This document shows positions 18,872 to 28,714 of a DNA stretch of 60,360 nucleotides, in pieces. How positions within the stretch are numbered: position 1 is the first letter of the stretch; the number at the start of each line of letters is the position of its first letter. The notes below the pieces were generated by a model. It had not been told where the DNA came from. It ran no database searches and saw only the letters and a list, made by a program, of their open reading frames with translations. Origin of the DNA: Methanosphaera stadtmanae (lineage in GTDB: Archaea > Methanobacteriota > Methanobacteria > Methanobacteriales > Methanobacteriaceae); NCBI GenBank assembly GCA_015062825.1, contig SUTR01000004.1:1-60360 (forward strand). The letters are read 5' to 3'. The position numbers were made by a program, and so were the translations under genes.

Positions 18872-19900
18872 ATGAGTAAAATAGAAGTAGCAATAATAGG
18901 AGCAAGTGGATATACAGGAGGAGAATTAGTAAGAATACTTTCAAGACATCCAAAAGTAGAAATTACCACTGTCACTAGTAGAAAAAATGAAGGAAATCCA
19001 CTATCAGAACTTCACCCACACCTTGAAGACCTCGACTTGAAATTCTCAAATCCCGAAAATAAGGATGTTGATGCAGATATAGTATTCTGTGCAGTACCCC
19101 ATGGAGCATCCATGAAAATAGTGCCTGATTTTCTAAACAATGGAAGCAAAGTTATTGACCTTAGTGGTGACTTCAGATTCCAAAACATTGAAACATATGA
19201 AAAATGGTACAATATCAAACACATCCATCCCGAATTAGATGCAGTATTCGGTCTTCCAGAGATAAACAGAGACCTTATTAAAGATGCAGATCTTATTGCA
19301 AATCCGGGCTGTTTCCCAACAGGAGCAATACTTTCAAGCCTCCCTATTGTAGAAAATGAACTTGTAGACAGAATCATTCTGGATAGTAAAAGCGGAGTTA
19401 GTGGAGCAGGTGTAAATCCTAATGGAAATACACATTATCCTACATGTTCTGATAATGTAAAACCATATAATATGACAACCCACAGACATACTCCTGAAAT
19501 AAGAGAACAGTTAAGAAACTTTGGAAACGGCAATGTGAAAGTATCATTTACACCACATCTTGTACCGGTTATTCGTGGAATCATAACAACAAACCATAGT
19601 TTCCTCATTAAGGATAATGTAACTGCCGATGACATCTACTCATTATATGAGGAATACTATAAGAATGAAGCATTTGTTCAAGTACTTAAAGATAACAGAG
19701 TACCACTTCTTGCTAGTGTACGTGGCTCAAACTATTGTCAAATTGGTGGAATATCACTTGATGATGAAGATCAACTAGTTGTCATATCTGCAATTGATAA
19801 CCTTGTAAAAGGAGCATCAGGGCAAGCTATTCAAAATATGAATATAATGTTTGGATTTGATGAAACAGAAGGTCTTAAAGAATTAGGATTATATCCATAA
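18872..19900 (+). CDS. argC: N-acetyl-gamma-glutamyl-phosphate reductase
   Basis: A 342-residue NADPH-dependent enzyme, the third step of arginine synthesis. It has the N-terminal '[16 protein letters not shown]' Rossmann loop, and the catalytic Cys lies in '[11 protein letters not shown]'. 'HTPEI' and '[10 protein letters not shown]' are also typical. The length is normal. It is separated from argJB by rnhC and has its own promoter. A flavodoxin gene follows 24 bases later. Confidence 0.96.
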   Translation: MSKIEVAIIGASGYTGGELVRILSRHPKVEITTVTSRKNEGNPLSELHPHLEDLDLKFSNPENKDVDADIVFCAVPHGASMKIVPDFLNNGSKVIDLSGDFRFQNIETYEKWYNIKHIHPELDAVFGLPEINRDLIKDADLIANPGCFPTGAILSSLPIVENELVDRIILDSKSGVSGAGVNPNGNTHYPTCSDNVKPYNMTTHRHTPEIREQLRNFGNGNVKVSFTPHLVPVIRGIITTNHSFLIKDNVTADDIYSLYEEYYKNEAFVQVLKDNRVPLLASVRGSNYCQIGGISLDDEDQLVVISAIDNLVKGASGQAIQNMNIMFGFDETEGLKELGLYP

Positions 19901-19924
19901 ACTTAAAAAAAAGGAGATGAAAAT

Positions 19925-20389
19925 ATGGCTGATTTAGTAGTATTTTATTCACGTAGTAACAATACAAGAACTGTTGCACAGACAATTTCTGAGGAAACTG
20001 GTGCAAAGATTGTTGAAGTTGAAGATAAAAAATCCCGTTCTGGACCAATTGGATATCTAATTGGTGGATTTGATGCATTACGTGAGAAAAAAACAAACAT
20101 CACCTATGAAAAAGTTAACCTAAATGATTATGATACTGTATATATTGGAACACCGGTATGGGCATCCAAACCAACACCCGCCATTGTTGAATTTATCAAA
20201 GAAAATGAATTTAGTGGAGTTAACACCATTACCTTTGCAACTATGGGCAGTTCTGGTGGAGATACAACCATTAATGTTATGAACAATATGATTATCAGCA
20301 TGGGTGGAAATGTTAAAAAATCTTTTAGCCTTGCAATCAAGAACAATGATATTAAACAATTAACATTAGATGCATTAAGAGATGAATAA
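19925..20389 (+). CDS. Flavodoxin
   Basis: A 154-residue flavodoxin that carries electrons through FMN in the cytoplasm. The phosphate loop is 'YSRSNNTRTVA' and the isoalloxazine loops are 'GTPVWASKPTPAI' and 'TMGSSGGDT'. A strong AGGAGATG site precedes the ATG. It sits just behind argC and is first in a row of three related genes. The partner enzyme is not evident. Confidence 0.9.
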   Translation: MADLVVFYSRSNNTRTVAQTISEETGAKIVEVEDKKSRSGPIGYLIGGFDALREKKTNITYEKVNLNDYDTVYIGTPVWASKPTPAIVEFIKENEFSGVNTITFATMGSSGGDTTINVMNNMIISMGGNVKKSFSLAIKNNDIKQLTLDALRDE

Positions 20390-20717
20390 TATTCATCTAA
20401 ACTTAACTTATTTTTTAAAACTATATTAATTTGTATGAAATTCTATGAATACACTTAATTCTCAAATTACACCAAGCAAAAGTCAACTAATAATAATCCC
20501 ATATAGAAATAATTCTGAAAATATAATCAAGCAGATTAGACAAATAGGAATGTTACTAAAAATTAATTGATTAAATTAAAAATTTACATAAAATTCTTTT
20601 AGTATTAACAGAAAACAAATAAATAATAAGAGAATACAAAATAATAATATAATTAATATGAAAAAAATATATTGAAAAATACAAAAAAACTTTTAATTAA
20701 ATATATAGAATGATTTT
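20390..20717. other. 328-base gap between flavodoxin genes
   Basis: It starts with a T6 tract, holds a possible 41-codon reading frame (20445-20570), and ends in an AT-rich promoter region with 'TTTTAATTAAATATATAG' just before the next ATG. No stable hairpin was seen. Confidence 0.4.
20445..20570 (+). other. Possible short reading frame or gene remnant (41 codons)
   Basis: ATG to TGA encodes a peptide with 'SQLIIIPYRNNSENIIKQIR'. Its composition looks more protein-like than the surrounding AT-rich gap. There is no ribosome binding site before the ATG and I recognise no family. It may be a decayed gene end or chance. Confidence 0.2.
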
Positions 20718-21188
20718 ATGAGAAATTTAATATTATTTTATTCAAAAACAGGTAACACTGCATTAGTAGCTCAAACCATTAAAGACAAGTTCAAATCACA
20801 TGTAAAGGAACTAAATGATTTTTCACATAACAAAACGGGTATTGAATATCTTTTTCCAACAATATTTGAGTCTGCTAGTATAAATCATTATAATTTTGAC
20901 ATTGATTACTATGAAACCATTTTTATTGGTACACCAGTATGGATTTCATCTTTAACTCCTGCAATAAGTGAAATGATTAAAAATGTTGACTTTAAAGGAA
21001 AAAATGTTGTTCTTTTTAATACCATGAAATTTTATGGTGGTCATAATGCCATCAGAAGAATGGCAAAACTTGTAAAGAAAAGTAATGGGAATGTAATAGC
21101 AGCATTCACCATTAAAACAAACACGTCAAAGGAAAATATAGTCAAAAATACAATATCCGCCATTAACGATATTAACTTAAAAGATTAA
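20718..21188 (+). CDS. Flavodoxin-like protein
   Basis: A 156-residue flavodoxin-fold protein with an intact phosphate loop ('YSKTGNTALVA') and FMN ring loops 'GTPVWISSLTPAI' and 'TMKFYGGHNA'. It resembles the gene at 19925 throughout, so the pair arose by duplication. It is preceded by its own AT-rich promoter region and 'GATTTT' before the ATG. The C-terminus is more basic than in the first copy. Confidence 0.85.
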   Translation: MRNLILFYSKTGNTALVAQTIKDKFKSHVKELNDFSHNKTGIEYLFPTIFESASINHYNFDIDYYETIFIGTPVWISSLTPAISEMIKNVDFKGKNVVLFNTMKFYGGHNAIRRMAKLVKKSNGNVIAAFTIKTNTSKENIVKNTISAINDINLKD

Positions 21189-21300
21189 ATCTAAACCCAT
21201 TCCATTTTTTTATCTATAATATACCCATTATTTAATTAGATAACTATTTATAAGAAATAATCCATATATTTACTTTAGAAAATTAAAATCAGGAGATAAT

Positions 21301-21789
21301 ATGTCATTATTAATAGTTTATTCATCAGGACGAGAAATTCAATATATATCACATATTATTAAGGATAAGTTTAATGCAGATATTATTGAAGTGAAAGATT
21401 TGAATAGAAAAAGAGGATTTTTCAATAATATTAAATCTAATTTTAATGCATTACGCTCTACCAATACAGAAATCAGCCCTGAAACTATAGATTTAGATGA
21501 CTATAATCTCATATTAGTGGGTTGTCCTTCAACTATGGGAAATGCTTCTCCTGCCATTAAGACACTGATTAATAATTGTGATTTCAGTAATAAAAATGTC
21601 ATATTATACACTACTACAAAGGCCAATAATGCTACAGGTGTTTTAAAACAGATGAAAAAATTAGTTGAAGATAAGAATGGTGTTGTTGTGAATACTTTTA
21701 TTCAACGAGTAAACGATAAAAGTGAACAGGATTTAATGGTTAACACCATTAAACTTCTTCCACATTTGGATATTGATTTGTATATATAA
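21301..21789 (+). CDS. Diverged flavodoxin-like protein with altered phosphate loop
   Basis: A 162-residue member of the same family. The usual T/S-rich FMN phosphate loop is replaced by 'YSSGREIQYIS', lacking the T-G-N-T pattern. The second loop, 'VGCPSTMGNASPAI', is only partly kept. It may bind flavin weakly, bind another ligand or be a non-redox relative. AGGAGATAAT precedes the ATG. It is convergent with the MurT-like gene, 12 bases apart. Confidence 0.75.
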   Translation: MSLLIVYSSGREIQYISHIIKDKFNADIIEVKDLNRKRGFFNNIKSNFNALRSTNTEISPETIDLDDYNLILVGCPSTMGNASPAIKTLINNCDFSNKNVILYTTTKANNATGVLKQMKKLVEDKNGVVVNTFIQRVNDKSEQDLMVNTIKLLPHLDIDLYI

Positions 21790-21801
21790 GTATTTAGGAA
21801 A

Positions 21802-23223
21802 TTATTTGTTTTTTTGTAGTCTGTTTTTCATTTCATTCCAGAATACTTCTTCCTCTCCACAACCTGACACGAATATATATTCATATTCGGAATTCTTAAT
21901 TAGATCGATTACTTTTGTAATACGTTTTTCAAAATCAAATTCCACTGGATAAAAATCACTGTTATAATCATCCTTGATTTGATTATAGTATTCTTCTGCC
22001 TTTTTTATAGATGTTCTTCCAGGCAACATGATTAGATGTTCCGGTTTTAATGCTTTTATTGATTGAAGATGATCTTCAAAGATTTCTTCTTCATATTCAT
22101 CGGGAGTATTGTATATGAATTCAAGCTGACCTTTTGTATGAAGATTCATAAGTAGTGCATTTGATTTTAATGCATCACCATTGTCTCCTTGTCCTATACC
22201 TACAGTTTTTCCATCAACATCCAATAGTTCAAATCTTCCTGGCGGCAGAATTGTAAAGTCTATATTATTATAGTAATCTTCTATTTTACTATTGATATCT
22301 TGGATGTTTGTAGTGAATGTTGCATAGGTAGTGATTGCTGTTAGTATATTGTATAAGTTATGTATTCCAAGTATTGGAATGTTCATTGTTGCATTAATTT
22401 TTACTTCTTGTTTTAGAATGTAATTTTCAAGACTACCCTCAACTGTGATAATCCATCGGTTTTCCTCTTGTGTAAAACTTGATAATTTAACATTTGGTTC
22501 CTGTCGTTTAAATCCACATTCGCATGAATATTTTCCACGATGATTCATAAAGTACTGAGTATATTGTAGCTTACTTTTACATACAGGACATAGAGTATCT
22601 ACTTCATCAAAGATATCATCAAGGTCTATATCAAATCCATAATATATGACATTCACGTCATCTTTTTTATTTTCTGCAATGTTTTGAGTATAAGGATCAT
22701 CACAGTTTGATATTATCACACCATTTGTCATGCCCTGTGATAGTAATGTTTTTGCACGAACATAATCATCAAAAGAGTTTTTGACACCCAATACCTGTGT
22801 ATGTTCACGTGAAATATTGGTATATACTACCCCAATAGGATCAACCAGCCTCTGTATGGTATCAGGCATTCCATGTTCAATATCACGAATTCCATATTCA
22901 AAAACACCTAATTTTGATTTTTTTCTTAAAAGACCTGTAGTTACAGCATATATTGTATTGTTCCCTAAACTTGATGATAAATCCACATCCTTACTTAACA
23001 AATCTATTATCATTGTAGTTGTGGTTGTTTTACCATTTGTACCTGTTATTAATACTGCACCTTCTTCCAGTTGCTCTTTTGATAAGTCATATATATTTTC
23101 TTCGCCTGTAATCTTTATAAATGTTAAACCTGGAAAACTATTTCCACCCGTTGGCAAAACTTTTAATAAGTATTTTGAATTTTTACCTATGAATTTTGCA
23201 AGTTTATATTTTACTCCTGCCAT
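21802..23223 (-). CDS. MurT-like Mur ligase (DUF1727)
   Basis: A 473-residue ATP-dependent ligase. The ATP loop is 'ITGTNGKTTTTTMI'. A four-Cys zinc ribbon ('CPVC' ... 'CECGF') sits in the middle domain, as in bacterial MurT. The C-terminal DUF1727 region contains 'LPGRTSIKKAEEYY' and 'VSGCGEEEVFW'. Bacterial MurT works with the glutaminase GatD to amidate lipid II; no GatD neighbour is seen here. In a pseudomurein methanogen it may act on the peptide of the wall precursor (inference). GGGAGATTGAT precedes the ATG. Confidence 0.82.
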   Translation of the reverse strand: MAGVKYKLAKFIGKNSKYLLKVLPTGGNSFPGLTFIKITGEENIYDLSKEQLEEGAVLITGTNGKTTTTTMIIDLLSKDVDLSSSLGNNTIYAVTTGLLRKKSKLGVFEYGIRDIEHGMPDTIQRLVDPIGVVYTNISREHTQVLGVKNSFDDYVRAKTLLSQGMTNGVIISNCDDPYTQNIAENKKDDVNVIYYGFDIDLDDIFDEVDTLCPVCKSKLQYTQYFMNHRGKYSCECGFKRQEPNVKLSSFTQEENRWIITVEGSLENYILKQEVKINATMNIPILGIHNLYNILTAITTYATFTTNIQDINSKIEDYYNNIDFTILPPGRFELLDVDGKTVGIGQGDNGDALKSNALLMNLHTKGQLEFIYNTPDEYEEEIFEDHLQSIKALKPEHLIMLPGRTSIKKAEEYYNQIKDDYNSDFYPVEFDFEKRITKVIDLIKNSEYEYIFVSGCGEEEVFWNEMKNRLQKNK

Positions 23224-23895
23224 ACCAAATCAATCTCCCTATAATTGCAGAATATCAAAGAATATCTACATTAAAACAAAAAAATGTTAATAATAAAAAG
23301 CATTATTTAATCTCATACATTTTACTATAGTATATTAAGGTATGATTAATTAAATATTTATAAATTATTGTTAGAGAGAATTATACGTACCTATGTGAAA
23401 TTAAAGATTAATGCAAAAAACAGGATTAAATACCATAATTTGTTAAAAAAAAAGTACAATAATACTTTAAAAGAAAGTATACGCCAAAATATAAGCCAAG
23501 TTTTGTTTTAATATTTTACTCATTTCAAAAAATATTGCATCATACATATAACAATCATAAACTGTAAGATATGAGTCAAAAATAGTACTCTTAATAGCGC
23601 AACATTATTTAAATTTTTCAAAATAAGAACAACAACATATTTATAACATTATAATAGAAACAATGTCTTTATTATCCAATAAACCATTAAAACCACCAAT
23701 AATTCTTAAATAGACATTAAATATCATGTTATCATTGCAAAAATTGAGAATAACCTGAAATTATATTTATGTTATATTTTTCATTTTTCAAAAAATTTTT
23801 ATAGAATTTAAAACAAACTTAATACTATAATATATTATAATATTAAAAATATGATAATATAATTTTTTAAAGTTAAAATAGGAGAGTAATGAGAA
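23224..23895. other. 672-base gap between the MurT-like gene and secF
   Basis: This is the longest gap in the window. It contains promoters for the two divergent genes and is nearly uniform AT-rich sequence. One perfect inverted repeat (ATACTTT at 23462-23468, AAAGTAT at 23474-23480, 5-base loop) was found. I see no open reading frame with a ribosome binding site and no tRNA-like fold. A small RNA in the middle part cannot be excluded. Confidence 0.4.
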
Positions 23896-24747
23896 TTGGT
23901 AGATGTAATAAATTATATTACAAGAAAATCTCATAAGCCTCTAATTTTAATTCCAATACTGTTAATGATATTATCCCTCTTATATCTGGGCATCTTCGGA
24001 TTGAATGAAGGTGTAGATTTAAAGGGAGGTACATTGGCAACAGTTGAATTAAAACAACCTATGACTGAATCAGAGATAACTAGTTTAGTTCAACAGGGAC
24101 TTGGAATAAAGGAAGTTCAAACTTCCATAACTGATAAAACTGCAACAATCACAATATCAGGTGATGTTGATGTAGCAGAGTTTACTCAGAAGTTCCAGGA
24201 AAAATTTAATGTCCTTAGTTTTAAAAATGTTGGTGCATTGCTAGGACAGGATGCTGTAATGCAGATTATATATGCATTAATATTTGCATTTGTATTTATG
24301 TCTGCTACAGTATTCTTCATATTCAGAGACTTTGTACCATCAATAGCTATTATATTATCTGCTGTATGTAACATCTCAATAGCAGTAGGAGGTATGTCCT
24401 TATTTGGAATACCAGTATCTGTTGCTAGCGTAGGTGCTTTACTTATGCTTATTGGGTATGGTGTTGATACAGATATTATTCTTACAACCCGTCTTTTACG
24501 AAGACGTGAGGGAACTGTAGAAGATCGTGCAACAGATGCATGTAAAACTGGTATTACAATGAGTTTTGCAGCTCTTGCATCTATGATAGTTCTATTTGTT
24601 GTTGTAAGAGTATTCATCCCATCAGCACAAGTATTAGATGACATATCAGCAGTTCTTATAATGGGACTTTTATCAGATTTAATGTCTACATGGCTTATGA
24701 ACCTAGGAATACTTAAATGGCATATGGAAAGGGGTGGTCACAATTAA
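23896..24747 (+). CDS. secF: Protein translocase subunit SecF
   Basis: A 283-residue membrane protein, part of SecDF, which helps pull exported proteins through SecYEG. It has an N-terminal membrane helix, the '[14 protein letters not shown]' motif, an outer domain to about residue 110, then five membrane helices with '[17 protein letters not shown]'. The start is TTG 23896: an in-frame TGA lies at 23890, so no earlier start exists, and AGGAGAG is upstream. It overlaps secD by a few bases. Confidence 0.94.
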   Translation: MVDVINYITRKSHKPLILIPILLMILSLLYLGIFGLNEGVDLKGGTLATVELKQPMTESEITSLVQQGLGIKEVQTSITDKTATITISGDVDVAEFTQKFQEKFNVLSFKNVGALLGQDAVMQIIYALIFAFVFMSATVFFIFRDFVPSIAIILSAVCNISIAVGGMSLFGIPVSVASVGALLMLIGYGVDTDIILTTRLLRRREGTVEDRATDACKTGITMSFAALASMIVLFVVVRVFIPSAQVLDDISAVLIMGLLSDLMSTWLMNLGILKWHMERGGHN

Positions 24748-26083
24748 TTATGAAACTATTCAGTTTATTAAAAGACCACGTACATTAATACTAATAATCC
24801 TCTTAATTGTTAGTATTGCTTCAATTGGAATATTTGGATTGCAAGAAGGACTGGATTTACAGGGCGGATCAATGATAAACCTTCATTTAGATCAGCCTGT
24901 AGATCAGGATACTATGAGTACAGTAACAGCAGTACTTGATAAAAGGTTAAATGCCTTTGGTATTAGTGATGTTAAAGTAAGACAAAGTGGAAGTCAGGAT
25001 GTAATTGTAGAGATTGCAGGAGTCAAACCTGAAGAGGTTGAAAAAATTGTAAGTACTCCGGGTAAATTCGAGGCAAAAATTAATGGAAATACTGCAATTA
25101 GTGGTTCTGACATTGCTAGTGTATCTGCTGCAGAAGTAACAGGTAACAGATGGCAGGTTCCATTTAGTATTACAACATCAGGTGCTGAACATTTTGCAAA
25201 AGTAGCTGAAGGTCAAGCAGGTGCAAAGGTAGAGATGTACCTTGATGATGAACTTATATCTGATCCCCAATTAGATGCAGGACTTGCAAATGGTAAAGCA
25301 TCCACGGAAGTATCTGTATCTGGTGGAGAAGAATCAAAACAAGCAGCACAAGACAAAGCTAACGAAATCCACACAGTTCTTGAATCTGGTGCATTACCAG
25401 TTAAATTATCAATTAACGGTGTAAGTAGTGTATCAGCAGAATTAGGTTCTCAATTTGAAACTGGTGCAATTATTGCAGGAATATTAGCATTGCTTGCTAT
25501 AGCTGCTGTTGTAACCATTAAGTATAAATCACCGTCACTAATCATTCCGATTGTTGTTACAAGTATATCAGAATTATTACTTGTATTAGGATTTGCATCT
25601 ATAATTCACTGGAACTTGGATTTAGCAGCTATTGCTGGTATTATTGCAGCTATTGGTACTGGTGTTGACGACCAGATTGTTATGACTGATGAAGTTCTTG
25701 CTCGTCGTGACAGAAGTGATCGTAAAAATATTGTTAAAACAAGAGTTAAAGATGCATTCTTCATAATTTATGCATCAGCAGGAACACTTATTGCAGCTAT
25801 GCTTCCACTTGCATATATTGGATTTGCAAGAGGTGCAACAGGAATTGGTATGCTTACCGGTTTTGCAGTGACAACTGTTGTAGGGGTACTTGTAGGTATA
25901 TTCATTACAAGACCTGTATTTGCAGATTATATGGAAACCTTCCTTATCCAGTCACCAAGTAACAAAATGCAGAACATCAAAAAAGGTGACATTAAAGTAA
26001 AAGATAAGAAAAAAGGAAGAAAAACCATTGCACGTGAGCAAGCTGAAGCAGAAAAGAAAAATAAAAGAGGATTTAGAAGATAA
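24743..26083 (+). CDS. secD: Protein translocase subunit SecD; probable ATT start
   Basis: A 446-residue partner of SecF. It has '[18 protein letters not shown]' after the first helix, a P1-like outer domain to about residue 230, then the membrane bundle with '[19 protein letters not shown]'. The C-terminal tail is Lys/Arg-rich. GGGGTGG at 24731-24737 is placed 5 bases before ATT 24743. The alternative GTG 24734 lies inside that site and so is unlikely to be used. The ATT overlaps the secF stop, so translation is coupled. Confidence 0.93.
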   Translation: MNYETIQFIKRPRTLILIILLIVSIASIGIFGLQEGLDLQGGSMINLHLDQPVDQDTMSTVTAVLDKRLNAFGISDVKVRQSGSQDVIVEIAGVKPEEVEKIVSTPGKFEAKINGNTAISGSDIASVSAAEVTGNRWQVPFSITTSGAEHFAKVAEGQAGAKVEMYLDDELISDPQLDAGLANGKASTEVSVSGGEESKQAAQDKANEIHTVLESGALPVKLSINGVSSVSAELGSQFETGAIIAGILALLAIAAVVTIKYKSPSLIIPIVVTSISELLLVLGFASIIHWNLDLAAIAGIIAAIGTGVDDQIVMTDEVLARRDRSDRKNIVKTRVKDAFFIIYASAGTLIAAMLPLAYIGFARGATGIGMLTGFAVTTVVGVLVGIFITRPVFADYMETFLIQSPSNKMQNIKKGDIKVKDKKKGRKTIAREQAEAEKKNKRGFRR

Positions 26084-26099
26084 TTACTCTTCTAACTAC

Positions 26100-26133
26100 T
26101 TTTTTTATAATTACCCAAATAACTATTTTTTTT
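26100..26133 (+). terminator. Double oligo-T terminator after secD
   Basis: T7 at 26100-26106 and T8 at 26126-26133 follow the secD stop by 17 and 43 bases. Tandem T-runs fit archaeal U-rich termination. Confidence 0.45.
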
Positions 26134-26276
26134 ATAAAAAACAATAATTTGATGTTTATAATTTTTGATTTTTCCTCATCAATAAATACTAATATTATTA
26201 TTAATAAAGATAAGTATATATTATAAATCATTTTTTTAATGATTATATTTAATGATAAATTGAGAGTGGAAAAAAT

Positions 26277-27479
26277 ATGGATGCTATAACAGTAATAATA
26301 ATGATTGTTTTATTTGTTCTAGCAATGGTATTTGTATTCTCAACAGCACTTTTAACACCATATATTGGTAAAAAAAATTTAATATCAGTAATATTATTAG
26401 GATTGGTAGTTGGAATTGTTGGTGGAGCGTTTTTAATTGCACCGATGGTCGGAGATCTTCCTGATGTTACAAGAGCGGTTGTTGAAGAAAGTGTTGAAGG
26501 AACAGATAACATTAAGCTAGAATTATCAACAAATGGTAATTTAACTGAGATTCTTAACAACATATCATCAATCACCGGTGTAGAAAAAGTGTCTTATGAT
26601 GGTATATCATTTAAGATAAATGAAGCATTTGAAACACCTGCTGACAAGACTCGTTTCTTAACTTACCTTCAAAGTCAGAATTCAAATATTACAGATGTAA
26701 AAGAAGTAGATAATGAAACGTTTTATGTATACATGGCGGATAATACAGATCCTCAAAGTATAATGGATACTATATATTACAGCTTTGGACAACAAACATA
26801 CATACACCTTAAATTTACTTCAATGCAGGCAGATGCAACTGTTAAGGCAAATAATGTAACAAAGGTTATGAAGAGCATCGAAGAAAATGGTGCGGTAATA
26901 CTAAATGTTACAGGCCCAACAGAAGATATGACACATACTATAAACAAGTACATTCCAAATGAATTCAATGCAGTACTATTATCCGGACTTTTAGGAGTAA
27001 TAGTGGCTATTGCAGGATTCTTTGTAGATAGTATATATAATTTCATCACTAGATTTAGAAAAAGAAACAAAAATCGTACATCTGATCGTGAAAGAATTAA
27101 ACGTAAAGTAGTTCCAGGTACAGAAAGACGACAAACACAAAACAATAGACATAGAGCAAAAGGTGATTCAATAGACATATTTGACGATTCGTTTGATCAA
27201 AGTCCTAAACAAACCATCGGTTCAAACAGGAAGTTTAAACAATTGTCAAAAGATGACTTCAAGGAAAAATCAGAGGACGTCTTTGATAAGTCTAAAAAAG
27301 CTGAAAAATCAGGTGGAAGATTTTCATCAATCAAAGGCAAATTTGGTAAATCCAAGAATAAAGATAGTGGAAAAAACGATAAACGTTCTTCTGACAACAA
27401 GGATTCATCAAGTAGTAAAACTAAACCTAAGAATACTAAAAGAAAAGCACCACGTGTTAAACCTAAACGTAAACAATAA
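26277..27479 (+). CDS. Membrane protein with basic cytoplasmic tail, downstream of secDF; function unknown
   Basis: A 400-residue protein that I do not recognise. Two helices lie near residues 3-25 and 36-60. An outer domain of about 180 residues follows, with two similar halves ('GVEKVSYDGISFKI', 'DVKEVDNETFYVYM'). A third helix ('ALLSGLLGVIVAIAGFFV') precedes about 145 residues rich in Lys, Ser and Asp. The outer-domain-between-helices build resembles SecD/SecF P1 domains in outline only. The position after secDF suggests a link to export or membrane assembly (inference). GAGAGTGG precedes the ATG. Confidence 0.72.
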   Translation: MDAITVIIMIVLFVLAMVFVFSTALLTPYIGKKNLISVILLGLVVGIVGGAFLIAPMVGDLPDVTRAVVEESVEGTDNIKLELSTNGNLTEILNNISSITGVEKVSYDGISFKINEAFETPADKTRFLTYLQSQNSNITDVKEVDNETFYVYMADNTDPQSIMDTIYYSFGQQTYIHLKFTSMQADATVKANNVTKVMKSIEENGAVILNVTGPTEDMTHTINKYIPNEFNAVLLSGLLGVIVAIAGFFVDSIYNFITRFRKRNKNRTSDRERIKRKVVPGTERRQTQNNRHRAKGDSIDIFDDSFDQSPKQTIGSNRKFKQLSKDDFKEKSEDVFDKSKKAEKSGGRFSSIKGKFGKSKNKDSGKNDKRSSDNKDSSSSKTKPKNTKRKAPRVKPKRKQ

Positions 27480-27499
27480 AAGTCAACTTTCCACTTTCA

Positions 27500-27520
27500 T
27501 TTTTTTTATTTTCTTTTTTT
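27500..27520 (+). terminator. Oligo-T terminator after the secDF-linked gene
   Basis: T8 at 27500-27507 and T7 at 27514-27520 begin 21 bases after the stop codon. Confidence 0.45.
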
Positions 27521-27597
27521 AACTTTATTTCTTAAAAAATAATTATAACTAACAACATTTAACTATTTAAAAAAACTAATATTCAGGTGTTTATAGA

Positions 27598-28299
27598 ATG
27601 AAGAGCGTAATATTATATTCCGGAGGAAAAGACAGCACCATGGCATTATATCATGCAATGAAAAACTATGATGATATATATGCATTGTTATCCATGGTAT
27701 CAAGAAATAAGGAATCATACATGTTCCACGTGCCCAATATCCATATGGTAGATTATTGTTCAGCAGCAATGGAAATACCAACAATAGATATTGCAACAGA
27801 TGGTATTAAAGAGAAAGAACTTGATGATCTGGAAGCTAGCCTTTCAAGACTTAAAGAAAAAGGTGTGGAAGCTGTATATTCTGGAGCATTAGAATCAACT
27901 TATCAAAGAACAAGGATAGACAACATCTGTCAAAAATTAGGATTAAAGTCAATATCACCATTGTGGCATACAGATCCCGTAGAATATATGCATACAATTG
28001 TTGATGAAGGATTTACTGTTATAATTACAAGTGTATCCGCTTATGGTCTTGATAAAAAATGGTTGGGACGAACAATTACCCATGAAGTTATAGATGAACT
28101 GGTAGAACTAAATAAAAAGTATGGTATTCATCCAGCATTTGAAGGAGGAGAAGCAGAAACGTTAGTGCTTGACGGACCAATGTATGACCGTAGAATAGTA
28201 GTAGATGATGCGAAAATAGAATGGGATGTGGATAGTGGTGTGTATAATATTACCAAAGCACATCTAGAAGAAAAATATGATTATTCCATTGATGAATAA
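27598..28299 (+). CDS. Diphthine--ammonia ligase-like PP-loop ATPase (Dph6 family)
   Basis: A 233-residue adenylating enzyme. The PP-loop is 'YSGGKDSTMALYHAM' at residues 6-20. 'VYSGALESTYQRTRID', 'SPLWHTDP' and 'HPAFEGGEAETLVLDGP' are the Dph6/MJ0570 signatures. The family amidates diphthine to diphthamide on elongation factor 2. The length is the archaeal single-domain form. It has its own AGGTG site and a short gap to the convergent RNA-binding protein gene. Confidence 0.88.
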   Translation: MKSVILYSGGKDSTMALYHAMKNYDDIYALLSMVSRNKESYMFHVPNIHMVDYCSAAMEIPTIDIATDGIKEKELDDLEASLSRLKEKGVEAVYSGALESTYQRTRIDNICQKLGLKSISPLWHTDPVEYMHTIVDEGFTVIITSVSAYGLDKKWLGRTITHEVIDELVELNKKYGIHPAFEGGEAETLVLDGPMYDRRIVVDDAKIEWDVDSGVYNITKAHLEEKYDYSIDE

Positions 28300-28309
28300 A
28301 AGGATTAAG

Positions 28310-28714
28310 TTAGGATAGAATGTAATTTATTACATCATCCACATATTCCGTGTTTATCTCCACCTTTATATCATCTAGTGTAGATATGTTTTCATCAATT
28401 ATATGAAAGTTGTTATTACATGCAGATTGCTTATTTATATAAAATATTAAATTATTTTCAGTTTTATTTTTTTCAAAAATGTTTCTGGCAAGTAATGTGT
28501 AATCATCATTCTTTATTCTTTTTTTGATAGTGGATAATAGACTAATATCGCCGTTTATTTCTATTTTTTTGTTGTTGTCTGTTTTTATGATTGTTATTTC
28601 TTGGTCGTTTGTTGTTATATTTTTTAAACTGTTTTTGACCTTTTCCATGTTTTCTGTTCTGTTTATTTTTGTTGTAATTTTTACTTGAGTATTTTGCAGT
28701 TGGTTTAATTTCAT
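28310..28714 (-). CDS. RNA-binding protein of the exosome-associated PF01877 (DUF54) family
   Basis: A 134-residue protein. The pattern 'VKITTKINRTENMEKVKNSL' followed by 'FYINKQSACNNNFHII' and 'LDDIKVEI' matches archaeal PF01877 proteins, which bind RNA. ATG 28714 is chosen because GTTGAT lies 5 bases before it; TTG 28720 is an alternative. Its first 173 bases overlap, in another frame, the tail of the upstream UPF0200 gene on the same strand. Confidence 0.75.
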   Translation of the reverse strand: MKLNQLQNTQVKITTKINRTENMEKVKNSLKNITTNDQEITIIKTDNNKKIEINGDISLLSTIKKRIKNDDYTLLARNIFEKNKTENNLIFYINKQSACNNNFHIIDENISTLDDIKVEINTEYVDDVINYILS

